Part shown: piece by piece, positions 1 to 6,293 of the stretch
How the letters are laid out: each line of letters opens with the position of its first letter
Numbering within the stretch: the first letter of the stretch is position 1
Assembly: GCA_003445095.1 (NCBI GenBank)
Contig: DLVS01000038.1
Location: 1-8,978 of the forward strand
DNA length: 8,978 nt
From: Verrucomicrobiales bacterium
GTDB lineage: Bacteria; Verrucomicrobiota; Verrucomicrobiia; Limisphaerales; UBA9464
Direction of reading: 5' to 3'
Notes under the pieces: model-generated
What the model was told of the DNA's origin: nothing
Database searches by the model: none
What the model saw: only the letters and a program-made list of their open reading frames with translations
Made by a program: the position numbers and the translations under genes

Positions 1-440
1 CCCTCGTTCATGAACTGGAGCAACAAGTGGCCGCATCCGCAGGAAAGCCAACTAGACCACCTCCTTGGTTCGAGGCTTGCGTGGCTTCCCTGCGCCAGCG
101 ACTCAACCTCACTGTCCGCGACCTCCTAGAGTATCATCCCCGCGACCTTGAGCGATATCGTCACCTGCTGGATCGTCTGGTCGGTGAGACAAGTCTCGAT
201 GATTATTGGGCGGTCTATGAAGGCGGCTTCGTGAAAGCAGTCCCGGACTGGTGTAACCGGATGCAGGCACGCATCCGAGCACTTCTGGGAGTCGGTCCAG
301 ATTCCGCTGACGACGATTTCGTGGCGGCCATCGCTGCCCGGCGGCAGAAAGAGGTGCCTCTCGAGAATCCGGGCGAGAAGTCCGGTGGTCAAAGGCAGAA
401 TTCAATCGGAGACTCAACGCGTGGCGAATTCGGTACATGA
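1..440 (+). CDS. C-terminal part of an unrecognised protein, 5' end outside the window
   Basis: The reading frame is open from base 3 of the window to the TGA at 438-440, so this is the 3' end of a longer gene. A GTG at 27 is in frame, but nothing marks it as a real start, and the codons before it read on without a stop (LVHELEQQ). The visible 146 residues are charged and mostly helical-looking, rich in Arg, Leu, Asp and Glu. A Trp/Tyr-containing stretch (DDYWAVYEGGF) lies mid-way, and the last 30 residues are polar and probably disordered. I see no signal peptide, membrane segment or catalytic motif. The gene overlaps the following zf-HC2 gene by 20 bases, so the two are probably in one operon. 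A sigma factor would be a natural partner for the next gene, but I see no sigma region 4 helix-turn-helix here, so I do not assign that. Confidence 0.65.
   Translation, partial: LVHELEQQVAASAGKPTRPPPWFEACVASLRQRLNLTVRDLLEYHPRDLERYRHLLDRLVGETSLDDYWAVYEGGFVKAVPDWCNRMQARIRALLGVGPDSADDDFVAAIAARRQKEVPLENPGEKSGGQRQNSIGDSTRGEFGT
408..411 (+). promoter_or_regulatory. Shine-Dalgarno GGAG for the GTG start at 421
   Basis: GGAG lies 9 bases before the GTG at 421, inside the coding sequence of the upstream gene. It favours 421 over the longer in-frame start at 385, which has no comparable site. The protein beginning at 421 also has a length of N-terminus usual for zf-HC2 proteins. Confidence 0.5.
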
Positions 441-1560
441 CAACGACACACTCCTCCGGCGCTACGCCCAGTCTACGGCTAGCCCAGAGGAGACGCTAGC
501 GGTGGAGGCTCATATTGGCTCGTGCCAAAGCTGTGCCCGACGCGTTCGCGCCATTGCGTATCTGCGGGCTCACCTGGACGGTGTCATGGCCGCCTGGCCT
601 GCCGCGCCCAACGTGAGCGCCACCACCGCCCAGGAAAGTGAGGTTCGGCCTGCCGCCACCGAACTGCCGTCGAACTTGGAACGAGAGACTGCGTCCAAAC
701 CCAGTGTCGACAAACTTCCTCAACATCGGTCGACCTTGTCGGCCGACGGTCCTGGCCCGCTGGCTTCGGTCTTCGGCTGGATTTCGCGATTGACTCAATA
801 CCAACGTCTCGGTTTCGCGGTCACGGTAGTTTTCGTCGGCTTCTTTGTCTGGGCACTCTTGCAATCGTCAGGAGGAAGAGCGAACGACCTTGTCCTGAAC
901 GACACTACCGGTCCCGTTCAATGGTCCGAAGGTGCCGTGCGTTTTTCCAAGCGCGTCATTCTTCCGTCGGACTGGCTTGAGCGCATCGGGTCGATGGTGA
1001 ACAACGGAAGCATGGAACCGATGCCGACAGTTCGCTCGGAGTGGGAAAACGTAGAATTGCAGGGGGCCAAGCTCGGCCTGAACGGCGCCAGTACGATTCA
1101 ACCTGTGAGCCCACGATCCACCTTGATTCGCCCCGGCGAATTGCGATTCCTCTGGACGGCTCCCACCAATGCCGCCGGCATCCGAGTCGTCCTCGCTGAA
1201 AACGGCAAAATAATCTGGGAAGGTGAACCCTCGCGTCCAGGCGAACTCGATCTACCAGGAAGCCAAGTTCAATTGCAGCCTGGTCGGACCTACAGCTGGC
1301 AGGTCGAAGGCCGGCTGAACAACGAGCTGACGCTCTCGGACCCGGCGAGGTTTGCCGTATTGCCCGCCGAGGCTTGGGCAGAAGTATCCCGCTTGGAATC
1401 GGCGGCGGGAGATTCCGCGCTCGCACGCTTTGCGATCTACGCCGCGTTTCGACTTGAAGGCGATGCCCGCATCGAACTCGAACGCCTGCGTCAGCTCAAC
1501 CCGGACTCGCCAGTCCTCAGCCGCCTCGATGCGGCCCTGTCCCATGGTCCGAAACCCTAA
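421..1560 (+). CDS. zf-HC2 (anti-sigma type) single-pass membrane protein with extracytoplasmic Ig-like region
   Basis: This 379-residue protein reads like a membrane-anchored regulator. Residues 31-38 form the H-x3-C-x2-C signature of the zf-HC2 zinc-binding anti-sigma fold (His31, Cys35, Cys38), after a leading helix with LLRRYAQ. A proline-, threonine- and serine-rich linker follows. A single hydrophobic segment at about 130-148 (LGFAVTVVFVGFFVWALLQ) would place the zinc finger in the cytoplasm and the remaining 230 residues outside. Residues about 235-315 look like a beta-rich fibronectin-III/Ig-like domain (RPGELRFLWTAP ... GRTYSWQVEGR). The last 60 residues are helical and TPR-like (ALARFAIYAAFRLEGDARIELERL). 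In known families zf-HC2 membrane proteins bind and inhibit ECF sigma factors. No sigma factor is visible here, so the partner is unknown. The gene overlaps both neighbours (20 and 17 bases). The longer GTG start at 385 is less likely. The zinc motif is clear; the anti-sigma role is inferred. Confidence 0.8.
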   Translation: MANSVHDNDTLLRRYAQSTASPEETLAVEAHIGSCQSCARRVRAIAYLRAHLDGVMAAWPAAPNVSATTAQESEVRPAATELPSNLERETASKPSVDKLPQHRSTLSADGPGPLASVFGWISRLTQYQRLGFAVTVVFVGFFVWALLQSSGGRANDLVLNDTTGPVQWSEGAVRFSKRVILPSDWLERIGSMVNNGSMEPMPTVRSEWENVELQGAKLGLNGASTIQPVSPRSTLIRPGELRFLWTAPTNAAGIRVVLAENGKIIWEGEPSRPGELDLPGSQVQLQPGRTYSWQVEGRLNNELTLSDPARFAVLPAEAWAEVSRLESAAGDSALARFAIYAAFRLEGDARIELERLRQLNPDSPVLSRLDAALSHGPKP

Positions 1561-4500
1561 TTACTTCCGGCGATTGCGAGGTTGGCTGACCACCGCGTTA
1601 TCAGTGACTGGCATGGCTTTGGCCATTGGGCAGGCGAATCCGAACGCCGATATTTCGACTTTGATCGAGGAGCTGGGGAACGTTTCGCAGCCCGCGGATC
1701 GCACCGCCCTCCTCAAGCGCTTGGGTCAAAGCCCCGAACAAAGCGCGCGCCTCCTCGCCGCGGAAAGCCATCGCCTGGCCGATTTCGGCCAGTTCACCAA
1801 CGCAATCGCCATTAACGATCTGGCGTTGGAGGTGGGAAGCCTTGGTCCCGACGCTACCGCCTTGGTTCAAGTCCGTCGCGAGCGCGGAGTCATCCGCTTC
1901 CGGGAGGCGAGATACCCAGAGGCTGTGGCCGAGTACGAACAGGCGGTCGAGCTGGCCCGACAGGCACGAGATTCGCAAGGAGAGCTGCTAGCCCTGGGCG
2001 ATCAGGCAAAGACCCTGGCGGCGGCGGGCGAACACGACCGCGGGCGTCTGTTGGCTGAACAGGCGCTGGAGCAGGCGCGCCAACGCAGAGACACGCTGGC
2101 CGAAGCCAAAGCGCTTCAGTCCCTAGGCGAAGTGCAGCGTCGCTCCTCCAAATTCGTGGAAGCGGTAACCGCGCTCGAGTCCGCACTCCCCTACTTCATC
2201 GCGACAACCAATCGTACCGAAATCGCAGAAACTCGGCTGAAGCTGGCCACTGCACTTGCTCCTCTCGGACGTTATTCCGAGGCCGAGGCACTATTCCGCG
2301 AGGTGATTACCCAATTCCGCGAGGAAGAGGACCCTTCGGGAGAAGCCATTGCCCTGGGCAATCTCGGTGCCGTTTACGAGTATACGGGGCGGTACTCCGA
2401 GGCGGCGAAGACCTATGAGGCCAGTCTGCGAATCAAGGAGCAGATCCATGATTTGACCGGACAAATGATGACCTTGAACAACCTAGGAGTCCTGGCACAG
2501 CAAACCGGCCGGTACCGACAGGCGAGGACCTGCTTCGACGCAAGTTTGCGCCTGGCCGACACCACGGGAGACCCCGCGGGACGAGCCATGGCGCTCCACA
2601 ACTTGGGAGGACTGTCGCACTTGAACGGTCGCTACACGGAGGCGCTTCGTTTACTGCAAGCGAGTTTGGCGATCGAAGAGGGCCAAAAGAATGTGGTTGG
2701 CGCGGCCGAGACGCGAGGATACATCGCCCTCGTTTACCGATCGGCTGGGCTACTTGCTGAGGCTAGGCTTGAGTTGGAGTCGGTACTCGGAGTCTTTCAG
2801 GAACACGCGGTGCCATACGCGGAGTCCGAAACCTGGCACAACCTAGGCGAAATCCACTTCGCGACCGGCGAATTCAACCAATCGGTCAAGGAGTTCAACG
2901 AGAGCCTTCGCTTGAAACGTGAGCTCGAAGACGTGATCGGCCAGGCCAAGACCCACAATCATTTGGGCCTGGTATATCAAGCGACTCATCGCTGGGACGA
3001 AGCGCGTGCCGCCTTTGAGACCTCTCTGCAGCTCACTCGGCAAATTGGTGCCCGGGCGGAGGAGGCGCGCGCCTGGCTGAACTTGGGCGAGCTTAATCGG
3101 CTTCGTGGATCATCCGACGCCGGCAGCAATTTCCGACGCGCGGCGGCCTCGGCCGAGGAGGCTTCCGATCTTGAGGCCGTTGAGGCTGCTCACCTCGGCA
3201 TCGCACGTCTCGCTCGCCAGAATCGCGATTGGCCCGCCGCCGCCTCGGCCGCCCGCGCCGCGATTGAGGCCACTGAGGCAATTCGCGCTCAGGTCGAGGA
3301 TCCTGCTCTCCAGATTTCTTTCGGGTCCGGGCACTCCGGGCCTTACGAAGAGCTCATCACCGCGACGCTTGGCCTCAACCAACCGGAGCCCGCCTGGCAA
3401 GCCGCCGAACAAGGCAAGACCCGAACGCTGCTTGCCCTCTTGGAGAAAGGACGCGCTTCTTTCAGCCGTTCGCTTTCTGAGGCGGAGCAGAAGCAGGAAG
3501 AAACCCTCAACGGCCGGCTCGCGGAGTTAAATCTTAAGCTTCGGGTCTTGCTCGCGGACAGTGGCTCGACCAACGCCAATGCCGCCGCCAGGACCCGCCA
3601 GGAATTGACCGCCGCCCGCCGCGACTACGATCGGTTCCTTCGTCAACTTCACATCGCTCACCCCGAACTGGCGGTCCAACGTGTTCGGCCTCCCCCTCCG
3701 GAACTCTCCCAAGTCGCTCCGCTGCTCAACGACAACACTGCCATCCTCGAATATGTGGTGTCGGACGTTCAAACTTGGCTTTTCCTGATCCGGAAATCCG
3801 CGGCAGCCGCTCCTGGAGCCTCCCCTGCCCCGCGGGAGATTTCCGTGGCAGTTCATTCGGTCAACGCCGGCCGCAACGAATTGGCCCGCCTCGGCCGGGC
3901 CTTTCGACAACGAATGGTCCAGCAGTCGCCGCGAGTTCCTGCGCCTGAAGGACAGGAGTTGTATCAGCTTCTTCTGGGGCCGGTTCAGAACGCGCTGAAT
4001 GGAATCCGCCTTCTGTGCGTGGTCCCGGATGCGACCCTGTGGGAGATTCCCTTCGCCGCCTTGGCCGATTCCTCCGGTCATCCCCTCATCGAACAAATGG
4101 CGATTGCTCAGGTGCCGTCAGTCGCCGCCTGGCTGGCGATGGATCGGCTCGCCATGAATCGCGCCGCGACCCGACCGGCCGGCGAGATTCTGATCCTGGC
4201 CAACCCCGAACTCGGACTCTCCCGCCGCCGGGAGATGCCGATGCTGGCCGGTTTCGATGCCATTCCCGGAACCGAACGCCAGGCCCGGGCGATTGCTGAA
4301 ATCTTCCCCGGCCGAGCGCAATTGTTGCTCGGACCCGACGCCACCGAGTCCCGCATCAAACGCGAGTGTCGGGGCTACCGCATCCTTCACCTGGCGACTC
4401 ACGGCCTTTACGAGCCCAACGATCCGATGTTCTCCGGCCTCCTCCTGGCCCGGGAAGCTAACTCCGCCGACGATGGCTTCTGGGAAGCGCGGGAAATTCT

Positions 4501-4852
4501 CGAAAGCGAGGTGCCGGCCGAGCTGACCGTCCTCTCGGCCTGCGAATCCGCTCGCGGCGGAGTATATTCTGGCGAAGGACTCCGCGGACTTTCGTGGGCG
4601 CTGTTCGTGGCGGGTTGTCCTTCAACGTTGGCCACTCAATGGGCCGTGGCTGACGAGAGCACCGCGGACCTCATGATCGAGTTCTATCGCCAGCTTCAAC
4701 CACGATTGTCCGCCAACAACAGACCGACAGCCGGAACTCTCATTACCAAAGCGGAAGCGTTGCGCCGAGCGCAACTAACTCTGCTCAAGAGCGAGCGTTG
4801 GTCTCACCCCTTCCACTGGGCTCCCTTCGTCCTTACCGGTGATGGGCGATAG
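1544..4852 (+). CDS. Exported TPR-CHAT caspase-like protease
   Basis: This is a 1102-residue protein. Residues 1-31 look like a signal peptide: a basic n-region with YFRRLRGW, a hydrophobic core, and a possible cut after GQA at 31. Residues about 106-583 hold twelve TPRs of about 40 residues, with a probable thirteenth just before them; they carry the usual NLG...TGRY.EA signatures of the kinesin-light-chain type. A helical linker follows (EQGKTRTLLALLEKG is typical before CHAT domains). The CHAT domain covers about 690-1102. Its expected catalytic pair is present: His953 in HLATHG and Cys1000 in LSACES. The C-terminal SHPFHWAPFVLTGD block usual for the family is also complete. CHAT proteins are clan CD peptidases related to caspases and separase; the substrate here is unknown. 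The ATG at 1544 lies inside the upstream gene with no clear Shine-Dalgarno, suggesting coupled translation. An in-frame ATG at 1529 is possible. The open frame extends back to 1352, but that part is a shadow of the upstream gene. Confidence 0.92.
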   Translation: MVRNPNYFRRLRGWLTTALSVTGMALAIGQANPNADISTLIEELGNVSQPADRTALLKRLGQSPEQSARLLAAESHRLADFGQFTNAIAINDLALEVGSLGPDATALVQVRRERGVIRFREARYPEAVAEYEQAVELARQARDSQGELLALGDQAKTLAAAGEHDRGRLLAEQALEQARQRRDTLAEAKALQSLGEVQRRSSKFVEAVTALESALPYFIATTNRTEIAETRLKLATALAPLGRYSEAEALFREVITQFREEEDPSGEAIALGNLGAVYEYTGRYSEAAKTYEASLRIKEQIHDLTGQMMTLNNLGVLAQQTGRYRQARTCFDASLRLADTTGDPAGRAMALHNLGGLSHLNGRYTEALRLLQASLAIEEGQKNVVGAAETRGYIALVYRSAGLLAEARLELESVLGVFQEHAVPYAESETWHNLGEIHFATGEFNQSVKEFNESLRLKRELEDVIGQAKTHNHLGLVYQATHRWDEARAAFETSLQLTRQIGARAEEARAWLNLGELNRLRGSSDAGSNFRRAAASAEEASDLEAVEAAHLGIARLARQNRDWPAAASAARAAIEATEAIRAQVEDPALQISFGSGHSGPYEELITATLGLNQPEPAWQAAEQGKTRTLLALLEKGRASFSRSLSEAEQKQEETLNGRLAELNLKLRVLLADSGSTNANAAARTRQELTAARRDYDRFLRQLHIAHPELAVQRVRPPPPELSQVAPLLNDNTAILEYVVSDVQTWLFLIRKSAAAAPGASPAPREISVAVHSVNAGRNELARLGRAFRQRMVQQSPRVPAPEGQELYQLLLGPVQNALNGIRLLCVVPDATLWEIPFAALADSSGHPLIEQMAIAQVPSVAAWLAMDRLAMNRAATRPAGEILILANPELGLSRRREMPMLAGFDAIPGTERQARAIAEIFPGRAQLLLGPDATESRIKRECRGYRILHLATHGLYEPNDPMFSGLLLAREANSADDGFWEAREILESEVPAELTVLSACESARGGVYSGEGLRGLSWALFVAGCPSTLATQWAVADESTADLMIEFYRQLQPRLSANNRPTAGTLITKAEALRRAQLTLLKSERWSHPFHWAPFVLTGDGR
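1859..3292 (+). repeat. Array of twelve TPR units within the CHAT protein
   Basis: Twelve consecutive helical-pair units of 39-41 residues span residues 106-583. The central ones (units 5-7) are the most regular, with LGNLGAVYEYTGRYSEA, LNNLGVLAQQTGRYRQA and LHNLGGLSHLNGRYTEA. Units 11 and 12 are the most degenerate and Ala-rich. The array probably forms a curved superhelix that binds a partner or substrate for the CHAT domain. The repeats differ at the DNA level, so they are not a recent expansion. Confidence 0.85.
4769..4852 (+). repeat. Intact partner of the duplicated CHAT tail
   Basis: This is the 3' end of the complete CHAT gene, and it is the segment repeated in diverged form at 5881-5963. 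Both copies are in direct orientation about 1.1 kb apart and enclose the decayed region. Confidence 0.7.
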
Positions 4853-5119
4853 GGCGGGTTGGCCTCAGCCAGATCCGGAGGTGATCGTATCGCATCCGCG
4901 GCGAGTGGTGAACAAGCCGGAGGTGGATGTGCAGGGCTTTTGAAACCGGGCGACTTTCCGTTTGAGTACCTTCTGGACTAATCTCAAGGCGTGCGCTTCC
5001 AAGTCCTTGCCGAGGATGAACCCTACGAAGTCGAATTAGTATGAGGCACTGAGCGTGACCTTCGGTGGATCAGCCACTGGCGGGCGCCAACTGCCACGGC
5101 AGGACGACCCGCGGTACGC
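4853..5119 (+). other. Degenerate stretch without an intact gene
   Basis: I see no intact ORF with a credible start here. In the frame of the acetyltransferase remnant downstream, two short stretches read like real protein but are cut by stops: GDFPFEYLLD before a TAA at 4979, and VRFQVLAEDEPYEVELV before a TGA at 5042. Another frame reads EVIVSHPRRVVNKPEVDV before a TGA at 4942. These may be pieces of one or more decayed genes, but I cannot name a family. The only inverted repeat after the CHAT stop is a 4-bp TGGC/GCCA stem with no T-run, so I do not call a terminator. Confidence 0.4.
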
Positions 5120-5602
5120 GACACCCTCGAGTTCGCCCGGCTAGCCACAAAACGCTTCCGCTACTACCTCCGTTCCATTCCGACAGCCACGAGTCTCCAG
5201 CGATTCCACGATCTGGTCCGCCACGATGTCCAGACCGAGGTAAGCCTGCTCCTGCCGGTGAAGGCTGATTGGTTCTAGCGGTCGACAGTTCTGGGACTTG
5301 CTCAATGCCGCCGCACCTACTGCCATCACTTGGTTTTGGAATTCCTATCGGCACATCCTGCTATTGTCGGCGGCACCGGGCCGAAAATTTGCGGCATCGG
5401 CAAGGGACTGGTGTATGGACTCGCTCAATTCGCGGGCAAGGTGGGAGTGCCGATGATCTGGGGCGAGGCGACAGCGAACTCGGCACCTTTCTATTCCAGG
5501 ATTCTCGGGCAGCCTGGCGTACTGGATCACTTTTTCATTCGAGGGGAAACCCTCGCCCGTTGTCGCCGGGAGTTCCGCGATAACTTTCTGGCGCAGGCTT
5601 GA
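5120..5602 (+). pseudogene. Remnant of a GNAT-like acetyltransferase, with an in-frame TAG
   Basis: One frame reads as continuous, protein-like sequence from about DTLEFARLATKRFRYYL (5120) to the TGA at 5600-5602, interrupted only by a TAG at 5276-5278. Before the stop it reads DVQTEVSLLLPVKADWF. After it comes CRRTYCHHLVLEFLSAHP, then GIGKGLVYGLAQFA and IWGEATANSAPFYSRILG. The G-x-G-x-G/A-like loop followed by a helix, and the later NSAPFY strand-helix, resemble motif A and the C-terminal part of the GNAT N-acyltransferase fold. There is no start codon with a ribosome site at the 5' end, so the gene looks truncated as well as broken. Translation could begin at TTG 5330, giving 90 residues, but that would lack the N-terminal half of the fold. 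The pseudogene status is clear if the TAG is real; the GNAT assignment is a family resemblance. Confidence 0.6.
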
Positions 5603-5617
5603 TTGCCGGACTCGCGC

Positions 5618-5624
5618 GGAGGAG
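5618..5624 (+). promoter_or_regulatory. Strong Shine-Dalgarno GGAGGAG before the 5634 ORF
   Basis: GGAGGAG sits 9 bases before the ATG at 5634. It is the best-matching ribosome site seen in the window and the main reason to treat the short ORF that follows as once, or still, translated. Confidence 0.55.
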
Positions 5625-5633
5625 TTTGACTGC

Positions 5634-5855
5634 ATGAAAGTGAAGTTGTCCAAGGCGGAGGTGGTTCGGCGGCGAAAAAAGGTCACGGCGGATGAAGATT
5701 ACTTCCCCGGCGTGCTGGGCAATCCGGTGACCTTTGCGGCCCGTTGGGGGCTGCCGCTTTCGAAAAGCTATCGCGCCTCCCAAGCCCAGGGGCGAGATAA
5801 CGGAAAGTCGATTCCGCACACTGTCCGCAGAACCGCGGCGACACGGGTTTCCTGA
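5634..5855 (+). CDS. Small basic hypothetical protein, possibly truncated
   Basis: This encodes 73 residues and starts at an ATG behind a strong GGAGGAG. The first 45 residues look like real protein: a basic helix (LSKAEVVRRRKKV) followed by DEDYFPGVLGNPVTFAARWGLPLS. The last 28 residues are low in hydrophobics, rich in Arg, Ser and Thr, and read as random sequence. The natural gene may therefore have been longer and now end early through a frameshift or a junction. It lies 31 bases after the acetyltransferase remnant, so the two may have been one operon. I do not recognise the family. It sits in a decayed region, next to the orphan CHAT tail, so it could be a remnant itself. Confidence 0.45.
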   Translation: MKVKLSKAEVVRRRKKVTADEDYFPGVLGNPVTFAARWGLPLSKSYRASQAQGRDNGKSIPHTVRRTAATRVS

Positions 5856-5880
5856 CCGGAGGAGACGATAGTCTAGGAAA

Positions 5881-5963
5881 GCGCAACCGGACTGATGAAG
5901 AGCGAGCGTTGGTCCCATCCCTCCCACTGGGCGCACTTTGTCCTCACCGGCGACGGGCAATAG
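5881..5963 (+). pseudogene. Orphan C-terminal tail of a second CHAT gene
   Basis: Bases 5895-5963 read KSERWSHPSHWAHFVLTGDGQ and a TAG stop, after an ATG that replaces a CTC codon. The end of the intact CHAT gene (4784-4852) reads KSERWSHPFHWAPFVLTGDGR. The two 69-base segments match at 57 positions by my count. Eleven codons differ, seven of them silently. Upstream, similarity continues over GCGCAAC at 5881 but with a one-base gap, which puts that part out of frame. Nothing further upstream resembles a CHAT domain, so the catalytic region is gone. Mostly silent differences suggest the source was a separate functional CHAT gene, not a fresh copy of the neighbour. Confidence 0.75.
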
Positions 5964-6086
5964 GGGCGCCGTGAGACTTTTCGATCTGAAATTCGAAATA
6001 TGAGATCGGGCCGTGTGGCCATAGCGGTATCTCGCACGGGCACCCACTGAACCAGAGTACCGATCATTGTCCCCCGCTTTTTTTCC

Positions 6087-6116
6087 TTCATTCGTGTGTT
6101 TCTGTGTCCATTCATG
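6087..6116 (-). repeat. Possible copy of an interspersed ATGGACACAGA/CACACGAATGAA-type motif
   Basis: Read on the minus strand, this stretch gives CCATGAATGGACACAG and then AAACACACGAATGAA: two imperfect versions of a short purine-rich unit. From memory, similar phrases of the ACGAATGGACACGAATG kind occur between genes in many environmental bacterial genomes. Only one copy is in the window, so its repeat nature cannot be shown here. Confidence 0.3.
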
Positions 6117-6143
6117 GCTCTCTCTGCTTTTCTACTGAATGGT

Positions 6144-6155
6144 TCCGTATACGGA
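6144..6155. promoter_or_regulatory. 12-bp perfect palindrome TCCGTATACGGA, possible operator
   Basis: TCCGTATACGGA equals its own reverse complement over all 12 bases and lies 138 bases before the ATG at 6294. It is followed after two bases by a half-site-like CCGGA. A dimeric repressor could bind here, but no regulator gene is in the window and chance occurrence is possible. Confidence 0.25.
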
Positions 6156-6293
6156 GTCCGGAGTTGGGTAGGTTGCTCAAGCCGTAAGACCGCCCCGAGC
6201 CAGTTCTGAAAATTCCTCGCGAGAAGTCCCCCAGGCGGACGCAGATAAAGGTGTGCGTTGCCATTTGCCCGCTTCGCACTAGCAAATCGCCTC

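Larger units (their letters stand above)
5964..6293. other. Non-coding stretch between the CHAT tail remnant and the repeat-protein gene
   Basis: No convincing coding sequence is seen on either strand; the minus-strand open frame through here has an arbitrary, Arg/Ser-rich composition. It is more AT-rich than its surroundings between 5978 and 6150. It holds a weak hairpin (CGATCT at 5982 pairing with AGATCG ending at 6008, 15-base loop), a run of seven T at 6078-6084 without a GC-rich stem in front, a CATTCGTGT-type low-complexity motif and a 12-bp palindrome. The promoter for the 6294 gene should lie here, but I cannot point to a clear -35/-10 pair. Confidence 0.5.

Noticed and set aside
1352..1543. 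N-terminal extension of the CHAT ORF up to a GTG at 1352
   Set aside because: It lies fully inside the coding sequence of the zf-HC2 gene, has an arbitrary composition and would bury the signal peptide; ATG 1544 puts that peptide at the N-terminus.
3527..4096. Minus-strand open frame of 189 codons
   Set aside because: It is the antisense shadow of the CHAT gene, Gly/Arg-rich, as expected from high-GC coding DNA.
5535..6047. Minus-strand open frame of 170 codons
   Set aside because: It is antisense to the small 5634 ORF and the remnants and has no domain-like features.
6071..6085. Rho-independent terminator at the seven-T run
   Set aside because: There is no GC-rich inverted repeat directly before the T-run.
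4853..6250. Insertion sequence between the two CHAT tails
   Set aside because: No transposase-like protein, terminal inverted repeats or target duplication could be seen; the only direct repeat is the coding CHAT tail.
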